The notes: generated from the sequence alone by a model not told the origin. Shown: positions 49,662 through 58,097, numbered from the stretch's first letter. The stretch: DNA of 64,000 bases from Paenibacillus sp. FSL R5-0490 (GCF_001956215.1 NZ_MRTQ01000010.1:62001-126000), one strand, 5' to 3'. Translations and numbers: made by a program.

Positions 49662-50498
49662 ATGCTGGGATCAAAAATAAAAACGGCCCTGCAGGCTTCC
49701 ATTCTTTTTACCTTTGGATTTTGGCTTCTCTTTTTCTTTTCTGAGGGGGAACTGTTTTCTTTTTTCCTGATCGTGGTTTTTTTGTACTGTTTATTCGGAA
49801 ATGTTATATACGGCATTCCGGTTTCACTGCTTTCTGAGTTTCTAACCAGAAATCTGGCAGTATGGCGATTCCCGGCATCTGCATTTATACATACCTTTTT
49901 AGCTGCTGTGACTTATTTTATTGTGGAAGGGTTTGCTTATTATGCAGTAATTGCTGCGGTTCTTTTCTTTTTGGTTGACGAGTGGCGAAAGTGGGACCGT
50001 GAGATGCCAGGAGGCAGGAGAATTACCATAAATACAGCCGGGTTTCTCATCGCCTGTCTGCTCCCGGCAGGGTTCTTTTGGATGCTCCAGCAGGCAGATC
50101 TGGAAGAGAAAACGCATGACCTTTATCTAATTCCAAAAGGGTATACTGGTCAGGTGAGAATTGTTCATGAGATAGAGATTGCTCCTGCGCCTGAGACAGA
50201 AGGGGAGTATGATGTATTTCGGGTGAATGACAGGGGATATGCCATTACCTCTTTACCGCAGAGTGAAGGGTATATTGAAGACTTGTACTATTATGTGGAT
50301 GACAAGGGAAAGCGTGAACCTATACCGGACAGCTGTATTTCACATGGCGGAGCAGGCGGTGTACAGGGAGACGGATATGATTATTCGTATACCTATTTTT
50401 CGGTTGGCTGTGAGGAAGACATAGCTGATCAGGGCGATGGCCCAGGTATTGAGGATATTCTTTATGAAGAAGGATTAATCAATCAAACGTTTGATTGA
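49662..50498 (+). CDS. Membrane protein with extracytoplasmic domain (DUF6843-like)
   Basis: The 278-residue product has about five membrane helices in its first half, then an extracytoplasmic domain starting DLYLIPKGYTGQVRIVHE. It ends in conserved-looking Gly/Asp-rich segments (SHGGAGGVQGDGYDYSY). This resembles the DUF6843 group of Bacillus, whose role is not known. The last residues Asn-Gln-Thr-Phe-Asp and the TGA stop are encoded by the dispersed palindrome at 50479, so the original C-terminus may have been replaced. GGGAGGGAA lies upstream of the ATG. Confidence 0.72.
   Translation: MLGSKIKTALQASILFTFGFWLLFFFSEGELFSFFLIVVFLYCLFGNVIYGIPVSLLSEFLTRNLAVWRFPASAFIHTFLAAVTYFIVEGFAYYAVIAAVLFFLVDEWRKWDREMPGGRRITINTAGFLIACLLPAGFFWMLQQADLEEKTHDLYLIPKGYTGQVRIVHEIEIAPAPETEGEYDVFRVNDRGYAITSLPQSEGYIEDLYYYVDDKGKREPIPDSCISHGGAGGVQGDGYDYSYTYFSVGCEEDIADQGDGPGIEDILYEEGLINQTFD
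50479..50498. repeat. Dispersed palindrome copy 4, supplying a stop codon
   Basis: An exact 20-bp copy. It encodes the last residues and the TGA of the 49662 gene, and a separate terminator hairpin follows 8 bases later. Confidence 0.9.
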
Positions 50499-50506
50499 AA
50501 ATGTAA

Positions 50507-50540
50507 GACAGCCTGGAGATTCCAGGCTGTTTATATATTT
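50507..50540. terminator. Terminator between convergent genes
   Basis: ACAGCCTGGA pairs with TCCAGGCTGT around a 3-base loop, followed by TTATATATTTT. Confidence 0.82.
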
Positions 50541-50555
50541 TAATGACCTGAAATT

Positions 50556-51701
50556 TTACTTGATAGTTGGAACGGCTCTCAAGGAATGAACAGTGTCCGG
50601 CGTTTTTCTGCCGGTGCTTTTAATTGAAATGAAGATGGCATAGTCCAAAGGGCAAGTGACTTTTTCCAGATAAGAATCAATGTGTTTTCTTAGACTAATT
50701 ATAGCTTCTTCGTTTTTAAGCTGTTCAGTAATTTGTTTGTCGGAAATGACCGTCACCAGATGTTTCTCAAGCAAATAGTCCAAATTGATTTCCTCTTGTC
50801 CTGGAAGTGAGGTATGGACCAGAATAGGAAGCTTCTTTTGCAGCGCTTCACTAATTGTCACTCCGCCTGGTTTGGTCAAAATAGCATCCGCTTTATTATA
50901 AAGCCGGTTCATTTCGTAGGGGTCTTCAATATATCCAATTGGCTCGATCTGCTTTGAATCAAGTGCATTGAGTGAGCTATATAATTCGTCATTATTTCCG
51001 CACAGGATCAGAAATCGAATATGAGGAACCTTTTGTATAGATTCTATAAAATCACAGTTTACTAAGCCGCTGTTTCCTCCTGCAACCAGGATATGGCGTA
51101 TCCGGTTATCTTTCTTAAATGGAACCGGGAGGTGATAGGCAGAATGAACCGGAATGCCCGTAACAAAAATTTGATCATCCGGAATATGGTGTTTATTAAT
51201 AAGCTTTTCCTTCGCCTCAGTATGAGGAACGAAATGAAAGTCTATTCCGCGTTTTCCCCAAATATCATTTATAAAAAAATCCGTGTAAACATTCACCGCA
51301 GTAATGTCCCGGTATCGTCCCTTTTGCTTGAGTGAACTGATGATCCCGGATGGAAAAGAATGAGTGCAAAATATTAAATCAGGATTTTCTTCATCAAGGA
51401 ACTTCTGCATTTTTCTTTCAAAATAATAGGATAGAACCTGTAAATCAGGCTGCAATTTAAAAGGATGCTGTTTATACATAATCGTGTAATATAAGGCTCT
51501 GTAAAGGAAAGGAGCACCCAGGAATCCTTTTAAGTATATACCTGAGACCAGCTTTTCAAGCTTATCACTGCAATAGGAAAGAAAGTCGACTATTTTGATT
51601 TCCGCATCAGGATATTGGCTTTGAATATGGTCCTGAAGTGTGTTGGCAACTTTTGAATGCCCCGTGGGGAATTGAAATAAAGGGAGCAGGAGAACTTTCA
51701 T
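50556..51701 (-). CDS. MGDG synthase/UgtP-like glycosyltransferase (GT28)
   Basis: The 381-residue enzyme has the two-domain GT-B fold of monogalactosyldiacylglycerol synthase relatives. It has an N-terminal MGDG_synth segment (FPTGHSKVANTLQDHI and IDFHFVPHTEAKEKLI) and a C-terminal sugar-nucleotide domain with HILVAGGNSGLVNCDF, LTKPGGVTISEAL and LPGQEEINLDYLL. It probably transfers a sugar to diacylglycerol or another lipid carrier at the inner membrane face. It is the third gene of a leftward operon, 16 bases after the DedA gene. Confidence 0.86.
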   Translation of the reverse strand: MKVLLLPLFQFPTGHSKVANTLQDHIQSQYPDAEIKIVDFLSYCSDKLEKLVSGIYLKGFLGAPFLYRALYYTIMYKQHPFKLQPDLQVLSYYFERKMQKFLDEENPDLIFCTHSFPSGIISSLKQKGRYRDITAVNVYTDFFINDIWGKRGIDFHFVPHTEAKEKLINKHHIPDDQIFVTGIPVHSAYHLPVPFKKDNRIRHILVAGGNSGLVNCDFIESIQKVPHIRFLILCGNNDELYSSLNALDSKQIEPIGYIEDPYEMNRLYNKADAILTKPGGVTISEALQKKLPILVHTSLPGQEEINLDYLLEKHLVTVISDKQITEQLKNEEAIISLRKHIDSYLEKVTCPLDYAIFISIKSTGRKTPDTVHSLRAVPTIK

Positions 51702-51717
51702 GATACCCTCCTTTCTG

Positions 51718-52305
51718 TCAGTTGGATTTAGTTTTCGTATTTTTAACTAGCATGTAAATTATAAATAAAACTAATAATACAACCCCTAGATATGGAACAT
51801 ACTCAGGATTTATATCTAAGAAACTTCCTGCAAAGTATCCTGCTGCGATGACTGGGAGCACCCAGCATAAGGATCCTGCCGCAGAATATAGAAGATACTG
51901 ATGAAAAGGAACTTTTGAAATGCCGGCAAAGTACGGGCTGATCTGACGTATTCCCGGCATATAAAAACCCGCAAAAATCATAAAGCGATGATTTTCCATG
52001 TACTTTTTCTGTGCGGTATTCCATCTCTTTTCCGTGATGCCAATATACCTGCCATATTTTCTGAGAAAGGGCGTCCCTGCTTTTTTACCGATCCAATAGG
52101 CTGAAAGCATTCCGAGCAGCACACCTGCTTCAGCGCACACAGCAGATACGGCAAAGCTTAATTTGTGATTTCCAATTAACACGCCAATCAGGAACAATAG
52201 CGATTCTTCCGGAGCTGGAATGCCGACAATCCCGAAAAATAAAAAGAGAAAGATGATCCAGTACCCGTATGACGAAATAAATTCAATAATGGTTTCAGTA
52301 CTCAT
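51718..52305 (-). CDS. DedA-family membrane protein
   Basis: The 195-residue protein has DedA signature stretches. FFGIVGIPAPEESLLFLIGVLIG is the re-entrant segment with acidic residues, and FMIFAGFYMPGIRQISPYFAGISKVPFHQYLLYSAAGSLCWV carries the conserved Arg/Gly pattern. DedA proteins flip or translocate lipid carriers such as undecaprenyl phosphate. It overlaps the upstream deacetylase gene by four bases (ATGA), so they are translationally coupled, and it precedes a lipid glycosyltransferase, which suggests a shared lipid-linked envelope polymer pathway. Confidence 0.9.
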   Translation of the reverse strand: MSTETIIEFISSYGYWIIFLFLFFGIVGIPAPEESLLFLIGVLIGNHKLSFAVSAVCAEAGVLLGMLSAYWIGKKAGTPFLRKYGRYIGITEKRWNTAQKKYMENHRFMIFAGFYMPGIRQISPYFAGISKVPFHQYLLYSAAGSLCWVLPVIAAGYFAGSFLDINPEYVPYLGVVLLVLFIIYMLVKNTKTKSN

Positions 52306-53009
52306 GTGCGATGCCCCTGATATTCTTCTTTTAAAGAAATAAATTGGATCCCTTTCAGTGCTGCCTGCTGCAAATACTCGTCCAGATGGCTAATCATATG
52401 TTCAGGTGCACTGGAGTCGGCCCCAAGAGTTTCACCGCTGTCGTGGAGAAGAAAAATACGGCCAGGCACGGTTTCTTTTGCAAGCGACTCGGAAAGGGTG
52501 TTCCTGATATGCTTGATCTTCCAATCTTTGAAAATCCCCGACCACATAATAATCTTATAATTCCTTGCTGTCCAAAGGGTAAATAAATTGAAGTGGCCCC
52601 ATGGCGGACGGTAGAAATAGACTTCTTCATTAATTGTTTCTTCAATAATTTGTTTTGTTTGCTCCAGTTGTTTTTTTAATAATCCCGGTGAAAGGATCCA
52701 GCTTGAGATATGCCGGTAATGATGGATTCCAATTGTATGCCCTTCTGCCTGCATTCTTTTAAGCAGCAATGGATGCTTGGCTGCTTTTTCCCCGACAACA
52801 AAAAAGGCTGCCTTTGCTTCATGTTTTTTTAAGATATCCAGGAGCCTCCCGGTATACTGGGGATCTGGACCATCATCAAAGGTTAATGCAATGGAATTTG
52901 GCTGCGTTATATCTTTTACAATTCCCCATTTCAGCGAACGTATGAGTAAAGTGGGCAGAACTGCGTAACTAATAAATATAATCAATGCGGCGGTAAAAAA
53001 ATAAATCAT
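52302..53009 (-). CDS. Membrane-anchored polysaccharide deacetylase
   Basis: The 235-residue enzyme starts with a membrane helix (IYFFTAALIIFISYAVLP). A NodB-type deacetylase domain follows: TFDDGPDPQYTGRLL (catalytic Asp and metal Asp), HTIGIHHYRHISSW (metal His), YFYRPPWGHFN and LLHDSGETLG (catalytic His). ATG at 53009, with GAAAGGA about ten bases upstream, is preferred over ATG at 53051, which abuts AAAGGGA. It deacetylates N-acetylglucosamine-type polymers outside the cell. It is the first gene of the deacetylase-DedA-glycosyltransferase operon. Confidence 0.85.
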   Translation of the reverse strand: MIYFFTAALIIFISYAVLPTLLIRSLKWGIVKDITQPNSIALTFDDGPDPQYTGRLLDILKKHEAKAAFFVVGEKAAKHPLLLKRMQAEGHTIGIHHYRHISSWILSPGLLKKQLEQTKQIIEETINEEVYFYRPPWGHFNLFTLWTARNYKIIMWSGIFKDWKIKHIRNTLSESLAKETVPGRIFLLHDSGETLGADSSAPEHMISHLDEYLQQAALKGIQFISLKEEYQGHRT

Positions 53010-53201
53010 GCAAACTAGATCCTTTCCGGCGGTTGAATTATTTATTTTCATTCCCTTTTAATAGTGAGGGTAACCTTAATGTTCAGAGTGAATGCAAGGA
53101 AATTATTCTATTCAGGATTTAAGGTGAGATGGTTTTATCATATAAAAAATTTGAAGGAAGTCAATGGAGAGGATGGATATGAAAGAGGAAAACCAGCCCA
53201 A

Positions 53202-53223
53202 TTCAATCAAACGTTTGATTGAA
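53202..53223. repeat. Dispersed palindrome copy 5
   Basis: The 20-bp core lies at 53203-53222 inside a 22-bp palindrome. It sits directly beyond the Mn-catalase terminator, whose T tract abuts it, and about 190 bases before the deacetylase operon. Confidence 0.9.
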
Positions 53224-53252
53224 AAAACAACCAGGCTGAATGCTTCAGCCTG
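53222..53252 (-). terminator. Terminator of Mn-catalase
   Basis: On the minus strand CAGGCTGAA pairs with TTCAGCCTG around a 3-base loop, followed by GTTGTTTTTTC. Confidence 0.9.
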
Positions 53253-53265
53253 TCTTGTTCGGAAT

Positions 53266-54093
53266 TTATTTTAAATCCATTGGCAATGTGTTATGAAGAT
53301 TTGGAGGTGCCGGCTTAAGCATTGGCTTGTCACCTTCCGGCTTTGGATTGCTTACATATTTGTATTCTCCCTGGCCATCAAGAGCAGGGCCCTGTGCCCA
53401 TCTGCCAGTGCTGCTTTCTTCGCCTGCTGACAGGTTGTAGAGTGTGTAGGCGACATCTGTGCGCTCATTTTCACGAGGGAAGGTGCTCGGGACAAGCAGG
53501 CCTTCTTTTTCTTCAAGCTCTGCAATCGCAGCAGCCCATTGGTTTTGGTGGTAGGCGTCTCTTGCAATCAGGACGGAAAGCAGATCTTTAATGCCCTTAT
53601 CATCAGTCATTTCATAGAGACGGGCAGCCTGCAGGCGGCCCTGCGATTCTGCATTTAAGTTTGAACGGAAGTCTGCTAATAAGTTTCCGCTGGCTGTAAT
53701 ATAAGTCCCCATCCAAGGGTTCCCAACACTGTCAGCCGGTCGTGCGCCAAGTCCGGAGACAATGGCATGCTGAGGATTCATTCCTCCCATGATCGCTCCT
53801 ACCACTGGATCCTTCGCTGCTTCTTCCTGCTGATTAACTGGGGCATCGTCCATCAGTCTGGCAACCATTGTAGCGAGCATTTCCACATGTCCAATTTCCT
53901 CAGTTCCAATATCGAGGAGAAGATCACGATATTTTTCATTTCCGCGAGTGGCCCAGCCCTGAAACATGTACTGCATGGCGACAGTCATTTCACCATATTG
54001 GCCGCCAATCAATTCCTGAAGCTTTTTGGCAAAAATGGGATCCGGACGTTCCGGCTTCGCTTCAAATTGCAATTCCTTTACATGAAAAAACAT
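53266..54093 (-). CDS. Manganese catalase (YdbD/KatN type)
   Basis: The 275-residue protein has the ferritin-like four-helix dimanganese core. Glu/His ligands appear in GGQYGEMTVAMQYMFQGW, GTEEIGHVEMLATMV (ExxH), NLNAESQGRLQAARLYEM and IARDAYHQNQWAAAI. It disproportionates hydrogen peroxide without heme. B. subtilis YdbD is a SigB-dependent general stress protein, and a SigB-like promoter is visible here too. GGAGG precedes the ATG, a strong terminator follows, and the dispersed palindrome copy 5 lies just beyond. Confidence 0.94.
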   Translation of the reverse strand: MFFHVKELQFEAKPERPDPIFAKKLQELIGGQYGEMTVAMQYMFQGWATRGNEKYRDLLLDIGTEEIGHVEMLATMVARLMDDAPVNQQEEAAKDPVVGAIMGGMNPQHAIVSGLGARPADSVGNPWMGTYITASGNLLADFRSNLNAESQGRLQAARLYEMTDDKGIKDLLSVLIARDAYHQNQWAAAIAELEEKEGLLVPSTFPRENERTDVAYTLYNLSAGEESSTGRWAQGPALDGQGEYKYVSNPKPEGDKPMLKPAPPNLHNTLPMDLK

Positions 54094-54143
54094 CTAAATT
54101 CCTCCAATTCTATTAAACTGTTAAATGAAAAGACTCTATATAT

Positions 54144-54168
54144 TTGCCCAAGAATTCCAGAAAAAAAC
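54144..54168 (-). promoter_or_regulatory. SigB-like promoter of Mn-catalase
   Basis: On the minus strand, GTTTTT, 13 bases, GGGCAA, about 50 bases before the start codon. It matches four of six bases in each SigB box. It is the weakest of the three SigB-like sites by sequence, but the gene type supports it. Confidence 0.5.
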
Positions 54169-54181
54169 ATAAAAAATAAAA

Positions 54182-54212
54182 AAAATGACGTGCAGGCCGG
54201 CACGTCATTTCT
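54182..54212 (-). terminator. Terminator overlapping the end of the permease gene
   Basis: AAATGACGTGC pairs with GCACGTCATTT. On the minus strand it is followed by TTTTTTTATT. The stem includes the stop codon of the 54205 gene. Confidence 0.85.
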
Positions 54213-55212
54213 TTAATAATAGATACATAAAATATGGAGCTCCGATAATCGCAACCATAATTCCGGCTGGCAGGCCGTCCGGATCAGCCAGGTTCCGGCC
54301 GAGCGTGTCGGCGAATAGGAGCAGCCAGCCGCCTAAAAGAATGGAGATCGGAAGGAAAAGCTGATTCCGCGGCCCGACAAGTGCTTTAGCCATATGCGGT
54401 GCAATTAATCCAATAAAGGCAATTCCGCCGGTTACAGACACAGCCGAAGCCGCCAGTGCAACGGCTGTAAGCAGAAGGGTAATCCGCTCTTTTTCAATGG
54501 ATACTCCAATGCCGATGGCGACAGGCTCACTTAAGCTTAATAGATTCAAACGATTTGCTTTATATAATGTGAATGGAATAAGCACAAGCAGCCAGGGGAG
54601 TAGTGCCCAGATGAAAGGCCAATCTGTTCCCCAGATATTCCCTGACAGCCATTTTGCTATGAAATCGACTTTTTCTCTTTCAGCTGAGGAAATCAGGACA
54701 ATCATCACACCGGATAGCGCCATGGAGAACCCGACTCCGACGAGCACCATTTTTACAGGCGAAAGCCCCTCGTCTTTTTTATAAGAAAAAGCATAGATGA
54801 GAATAGCAGTAAGCAAAGCACCGAAAAATGCGCATAATGGCAGCATGTAGACGAAAGTACCTGCTTCAATCGGGATGAACAGAAAGAAAACGGCGACCGC
54901 AACCCCTGCACCGGAATTTATGCCGATGATGCCTGGGTCCGCCAGGTCATTGCGTGTGATTCCCTGTAAAATCGCACCCGATAACGCCAGTGCCATGCCG
55001 GCTAACACTGTGATAAACACTCTCGGCAGCCGTATGGAAAATAACACAAACTCCTCTTTAAAAGTTCCCTGTCCCAGGATGGTCGGGATTAACCGGTCAT
55101 AGGAAAGGGAGGCATAGCCTAATCCCATTCCAATAACAATGGTAACAATAATAAGTACTGATAAAAAGGCCATTAAAATTCGCTGTTTTTTTACTAACTC
55201 CGGCTGAATCAT
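54205..55212 (-). CDS. Iron-siderophore ABC transporter permease, FecCD family (YfhA-like)
   Basis: The 335-residue membrane protein has about ten helices and the FecCD core: LPRVFITVLAGMALALSGAILQGITRNDLADPGIIGINSGAG, GVGFSMALSGVM, and the EAA-like GGIAFIGLIAPHMAKALVG loop that contacts the ATPase. It overlaps the upstream permease gene by four bases (ATGA). It is the last gene of the operon of ATPase, binding protein and two permeases. Confidence 0.94.
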   Translation of the reverse strand: MIQPELVKKQRILMAFLSVLIIVTIVIGMGLGYASLSYDRLIPTILGQGTFKEEFVLFSIRLPRVFITVLAGMALALSGAILQGITRNDLADPGIIGINSGAGVAVAVFFLFIPIEAGTFVYMLPLCAFFGALLTAILIYAFSYKKDEGLSPVKMVLVGVGFSMALSGVMIVLISSAEREKVDFIAKWLSGNIWGTDWPFIWALLPWLLVLIPFTLYKANRLNLLSLSEPVAIGIGVSIEKERITLLLTAVALAASAVSVTGGIAFIGLIAPHMAKALVGPRNQLFLPISILLGGWLLLFADTLGRNLADPDGLPAGIMVAIIGAPYFMYLLLKK

Positions 55213-56219
55213 GAGAACGCCTTACCCCCTTTATGAACAATGAACAGGAAGAAAGGCAGCCCCATTACGGCAATGATGGCCGCCACAGGAGTTTCGTAAG
55301 GAGCATTGATGGTTCTCCCGAGTGTATCGGCAAGAAGCATGAATGACGCTCCTGTGAGAGCTGACATGGGAAGAATAAAACGATAATCGGTACCGACTAT
55401 AGCACGGACGATATGAGGCACCATCAATCCGATAAATGCCATATTGCCGACCAGTGCAACAGCTGCCCCTGCAAGCAGGGTGACTAAGATAAACAGGATG
55501 AATTTAATTTGAGTTGTATTTTGTCCCAATCCTACAGCCACTTCTTCGTTTAAGCTTAGTATCGTAAGCTGCCTGGAAAGAAAAAGGGAAACAAGTATGC
55601 CTGCTGATATAACCGGTACAATCATTTGCAGCTGGGTCCAGGATGTGCCGACGAGCCCGCCTGCTGTCCACAAGCTGACATCTTTTGAAATCTTAAAAAA
55701 GATGCCGGTGCCTTCAGCTATTGCAAAAAGGAAGGCAGAAACGGCGGCTCCGGCTAAAACGATTCGAATCGGAGAAAAGCCTCCTTTTTTCATGGCGCCA
55801 ATGCCGAAAACCATCCCTGCACCGATAGCCGCACCGATGAAACAGGCGAACAGAATTCCAATGTAATTTGCTGAAGGGATAAGAACAAGAGTTATGGCAA
55901 GCGCAGCATTTGCTCCGGCCGTTAATCCGAGCAGGCCTGGATCAGCAAGAGGGTTTCTTGTCATTCCCTGCATGATGGCGCCAGAGATGCTAAGAGCTGC
56001 TCCGACAAAAATGGCCGCAATTTCACGGGGCAGACGGATTTCACGAATGATGGAGATTTTTTCTCCGGAAGCATTGGAGGTTAGTGCAAGCCAAACATCT
56101 CTGACCGTAACATCGGCTGCCCCGAACACACAGGCAGCCACAAACATGCCGGCAAAAATGATGAGGCCTGCCGCAAGTTTATATATAAATGGAATGAAGG
56201 GTTGAGTATCTTTAGTCAT
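55209..56219 (-). CDS. Iron-siderophore ABC transporter permease, FecCD family (YfiZ-like)
   Basis: ATG at 56219 (336 residues) follows a weak GGAAG and is preferred over ATG 36 bases upstream, which has no ribosome site. The choice is uncertain. The protein has about nine or ten helices, the FecCD motifs LPREIAAIFVGAALSISGAIMQGMTRNPLADPGLLGLTAGAN and GNMAFIGLMVPHIVRAIVG, and pairs with the following permease to form the heterodimeric channel of one importer. It is the third gene of the operon. Confidence 0.92.
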   Translation of the reverse strand: MTKDTQPFIPFIYKLAAGLIIFAGMFVAACVFGAADVTVRDVWLALTSNASGEKISIIREIRLPREIAAIFVGAALSISGAIMQGMTRNPLADPGLLGLTAGANAALAITLVLIPSANYIGILFACFIGAAIGAGMVFGIGAMKKGGFSPIRIVLAGAAVSAFLFAIAEGTGIFFKISKDVSLWTAGGLVGTSWTQLQMIVPVISAGILVSLFLSRQLTILSLNEEVAVGLGQNTTQIKFILFILVTLLAGAAVALVGNMAFIGLMVPHIVRAIVGTDYRFILPMSALTGASFMLLADTLGRTINAPYETPVAAIIAVMGLPFFLFIVHKGGKAFS

Positions 56220-56282
56220 TGTACTTCCATCTTTCTTCGGGTTTGTTTTTGCCATTCGGGAACTGTGTTTTTAAATAGGAAA

Positions 56283-56311
56283 GAGGAATTCCTAAAAATT
56301 AAGAATCCCTC
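56283..56311 (-). other. Intra-operon hairpin between binding-protein and permease genes
   Basis: On the minus strand GAGGGATTC pairs with GAATTCCTC (one mismatch), with only a weak T tract after it. Such hairpins after binding-protein genes often stabilise the upstream message so that more binding protein than permease is made. Confidence 0.4.
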
Positions 56312-56319
56312 CTGCAGTA

Positions 56320-57246
56320 TTAGTTGCCTAAAAATGATTCTTTAAAGAACTCCAACTGTGCATCAAGTGTGATTGGATCACTGAAGGAAGCGCCATTGCC
56401 TTCCATTTCAAAGACACGATTATTTTTCACAGCAGGGATATTTTTGTACGTATCGGTTTCCTGGAATGAATGATCTGCATCAGAGTATTTGCTTATCACC
56501 ATATAATCTCCTGCATACTCCGGAAGCACTTCAGCTGAAATGGCATAGTAGCCATCTTTTAAGGCCATTTCCTTAACCTTTTCAGGCATTTTTAAGTCCA
56601 TTGCCTGATACAGGATTTCAGTTCCGCGTGCCCAGTTATCGCCAAAAACATAAAGCTGTTTGTCGAAGATTTCAAATACTGAAACGGTTGCATCTTCGCC
56701 AATTTTTGCGCGGATGTCTTCCCCGGCCGCTTCAGCACGCTGTTTGAAATCAGCTACCCATTTCTTTGCTTCTTCCTCTTTATTAAGAAGCTTTCCGATT
56801 TCCTCATGCTGAGAAAGATAATCTAATTTACCCCATGTATACGTTACAGTTGGTGCAATTTCCTTAAGTTTATCGTAGTTTTTAACAGTAGATAAGGCAA
56901 TAATCAAGTCTGGTTCCAGTTCAATAATTTTTTCAAGGTTATCTTCAGATACTTCTTCAGCATCCTTCAATTGTTCTTCAAAACGAGGATTGTTTTTGGA
57001 CCAGGTATCCACTCCGACGATATTTACGCCTAATTGCATAACATTTCCTGTAAAGCCTGAAAGGAGGACAACTCTCTTAGGGTCAGCAGGTACCTCAACC
57101 GGTCCTGTTTCAGATTCATATGTGATTGTACCTGACTTTTTATCTTCCTTTGGTTCAGACGAGCTCGTATCTTTTTCTTCTGTATTGCCGCAGGCGCTAA
57201 TTAGCAGAAGCAGCAAGATCGTAAATGGGATCAATAGTTTCTTCAT
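56320..57246 (-). CDS. Siderophore-binding lipoprotein of the ABC importer (YfiY-like)
   Basis: The 308-residue lipoprotein has a signal ending at LISAC (lipidated Cys19), followed by a Ser/Glu/Lys linker and a class III periplasmic-binding fold (PeripBP_2/FecB type) with VGVDTWSKNNPRF and IIELEPDLIIALS. It binds a ferric siderophore outside the membrane. YfiY of B. subtilis takes schizokinen and arthrobactin, but the ligand cannot be inferred here. Its start lies 50 bases inside the 3' end of the ATPase gene, where an AAAAGGAG site doubles as coding sequence. Confidence 0.92.
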   Translation of the reverse strand: MKKLLIPFTILLLLLISACGNTEEKDTSSSEPKEDKKSGTITYESETGPVEVPADPKRVVLLSGFTGNVMQLGVNIVGVDTWSKNNPRFEEQLKDAEEVSEDNLEKIIELEPDLIIALSTVKNYDKLKEIAPTVTYTWGKLDYLSQHEEIGKLLNKEEEAKKWVADFKQRAEAAGEDIRAKIGEDATVSVFEIFDKQLYVFGDNWARGTEILYQAMDLKMPEKVKEMALKDGYYAISAEVLPEYAGDYMVISKYSDADHSFQETDTYKNIPAVKNNRVFEMEGNGASFSDPITLDAQLEFFKESFLGN

Positions 57247-58042
57247 GTTGATTTTCTCCTTTTAGTAAATTATAAGTTATACACATTGGTTTATTTGTGC
57301 GGGGATCGCGTCCAATGACTGCATCAATATTGAACACTTTCCTTAAAACATCCTGTGTAATGACTTCTTCATAGCTTCCTGATTTAACAATCTCACCATC
57401 TTTTAATGCGACGATATGGTCGGCAAAACGGGCTGCCTGGTTTAAATCATGGAGGACCATTACAATGGTACGCTCCTGTTCCTCATTCAGCTTTTGAAGA
57501 AGTTCGAGAACTTCAAGTTGGTGTGCCATATCTAAATAGGTGGTTGGTTCATCAAGGAAAATGATGTCTGTTTCCTGTGCAAGTGCCATGGCGATCCACA
57601 CTCTCTGGCGCTGGCCGCCTGACAGAGCATCTACAGGCCGAAATTTAAATTCTTTGGTTCCTGTCACTTCGAGAGCCCAGTCAATGACTTCATAATCCTT
57701 TTTCGTCAATCTTCCGAATCCTTTTTGATATGGAAAGCGGCCGTATGAGACGAGCTCGCCTACTGTTAAACCGCTTGCACTTTCAGGTGTTTGAGGCAGG
57801 ATCGCCATCTTCCTGGCAAGGATTTTCGTATTTTCCTTTGAAATGTTTTCCCCATCTAAGATGACAGTGCCTGATTGATGGGAAATGATTCGGGTAATGG
57901 CTTTTAGAAGGGTTGATTTCCCACAGCCATTTGGACCAATGATGGTTGTGATTTTCTTATCGGGAATCTGGACGCTGAGATCCTTTACAATTAGCCGTTC
58001 GCTATACCCAATGTTCAAGCCATCTGTATATAGACGGACCAT
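57197..58042 (-). CDS. yusV: ATP-binding protein of the siderophore importer (YusV-like)
   Basis: The 281-residue ABC ATPase has Walker A GPNGCGKST (36-44), the signature LSGGQRQR near 140, Walker B IIFLDEPT near 162 and the switch His in VLHDLNQAARFADH. YusV is the shared ATPase that energises several siderophore permeases in B. subtilis, and here it leads the operon behind a perfect Fur box. It overlaps the following lipoprotein gene by 50 bases, in another frame. GGAGG precedes the ATG. Confidence 0.93.
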   Translation of the reverse strand: MVRLYTDGLNIGYSERLIVKDLSVQIPDKKITTIIGPNGCGKSTLLKAITRIISHQSGTVILDGENISKENTKILARKMAILPQTPESASGLTVGELVSYGRFPYQKGFGRLTKKDYEVIDWALEVTGTKEFKFRPVDALSGGQRQRVWIAMALAQETDIIFLDEPTTYLDMAHQLEVLELLQKLNEEQERTIVMVLHDLNQAARFADHIVALKDGEIVKSGSYEEVITQDVLRKVFNIDAVIGRDPRTNKPMCITYNLLKGENQHEETIDPIYDLAASAN

Positions 58043-58082
58043 TATGTAACCTCCGTTTATGTGAAAATTTTATTTTAATTAG

Positions 58083-58097
58083 TGATAATGATTATCA
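58083..58097. promoter_or_regulatory. Fur box (perfect 7-1-7)
   Basis: TGATAATGATTATCA matches the Bacillus 7-1-7 Fur consensus at every position, 41 bases before the ATPase start. It represses the importer operon when iron is plentiful. Confidence 0.95.

Noticed and set aside
53174-53275. A 33-codon frame starting ATGGATATG that runs through palindrome copy 5 and the Mn-catalase terminator
   Set aside because: It overlaps a terminator and the end of the convergent catalase gene, has ordinary spacing only to a weak ribosome site, and its codons are largely palindrome and stem sequence.
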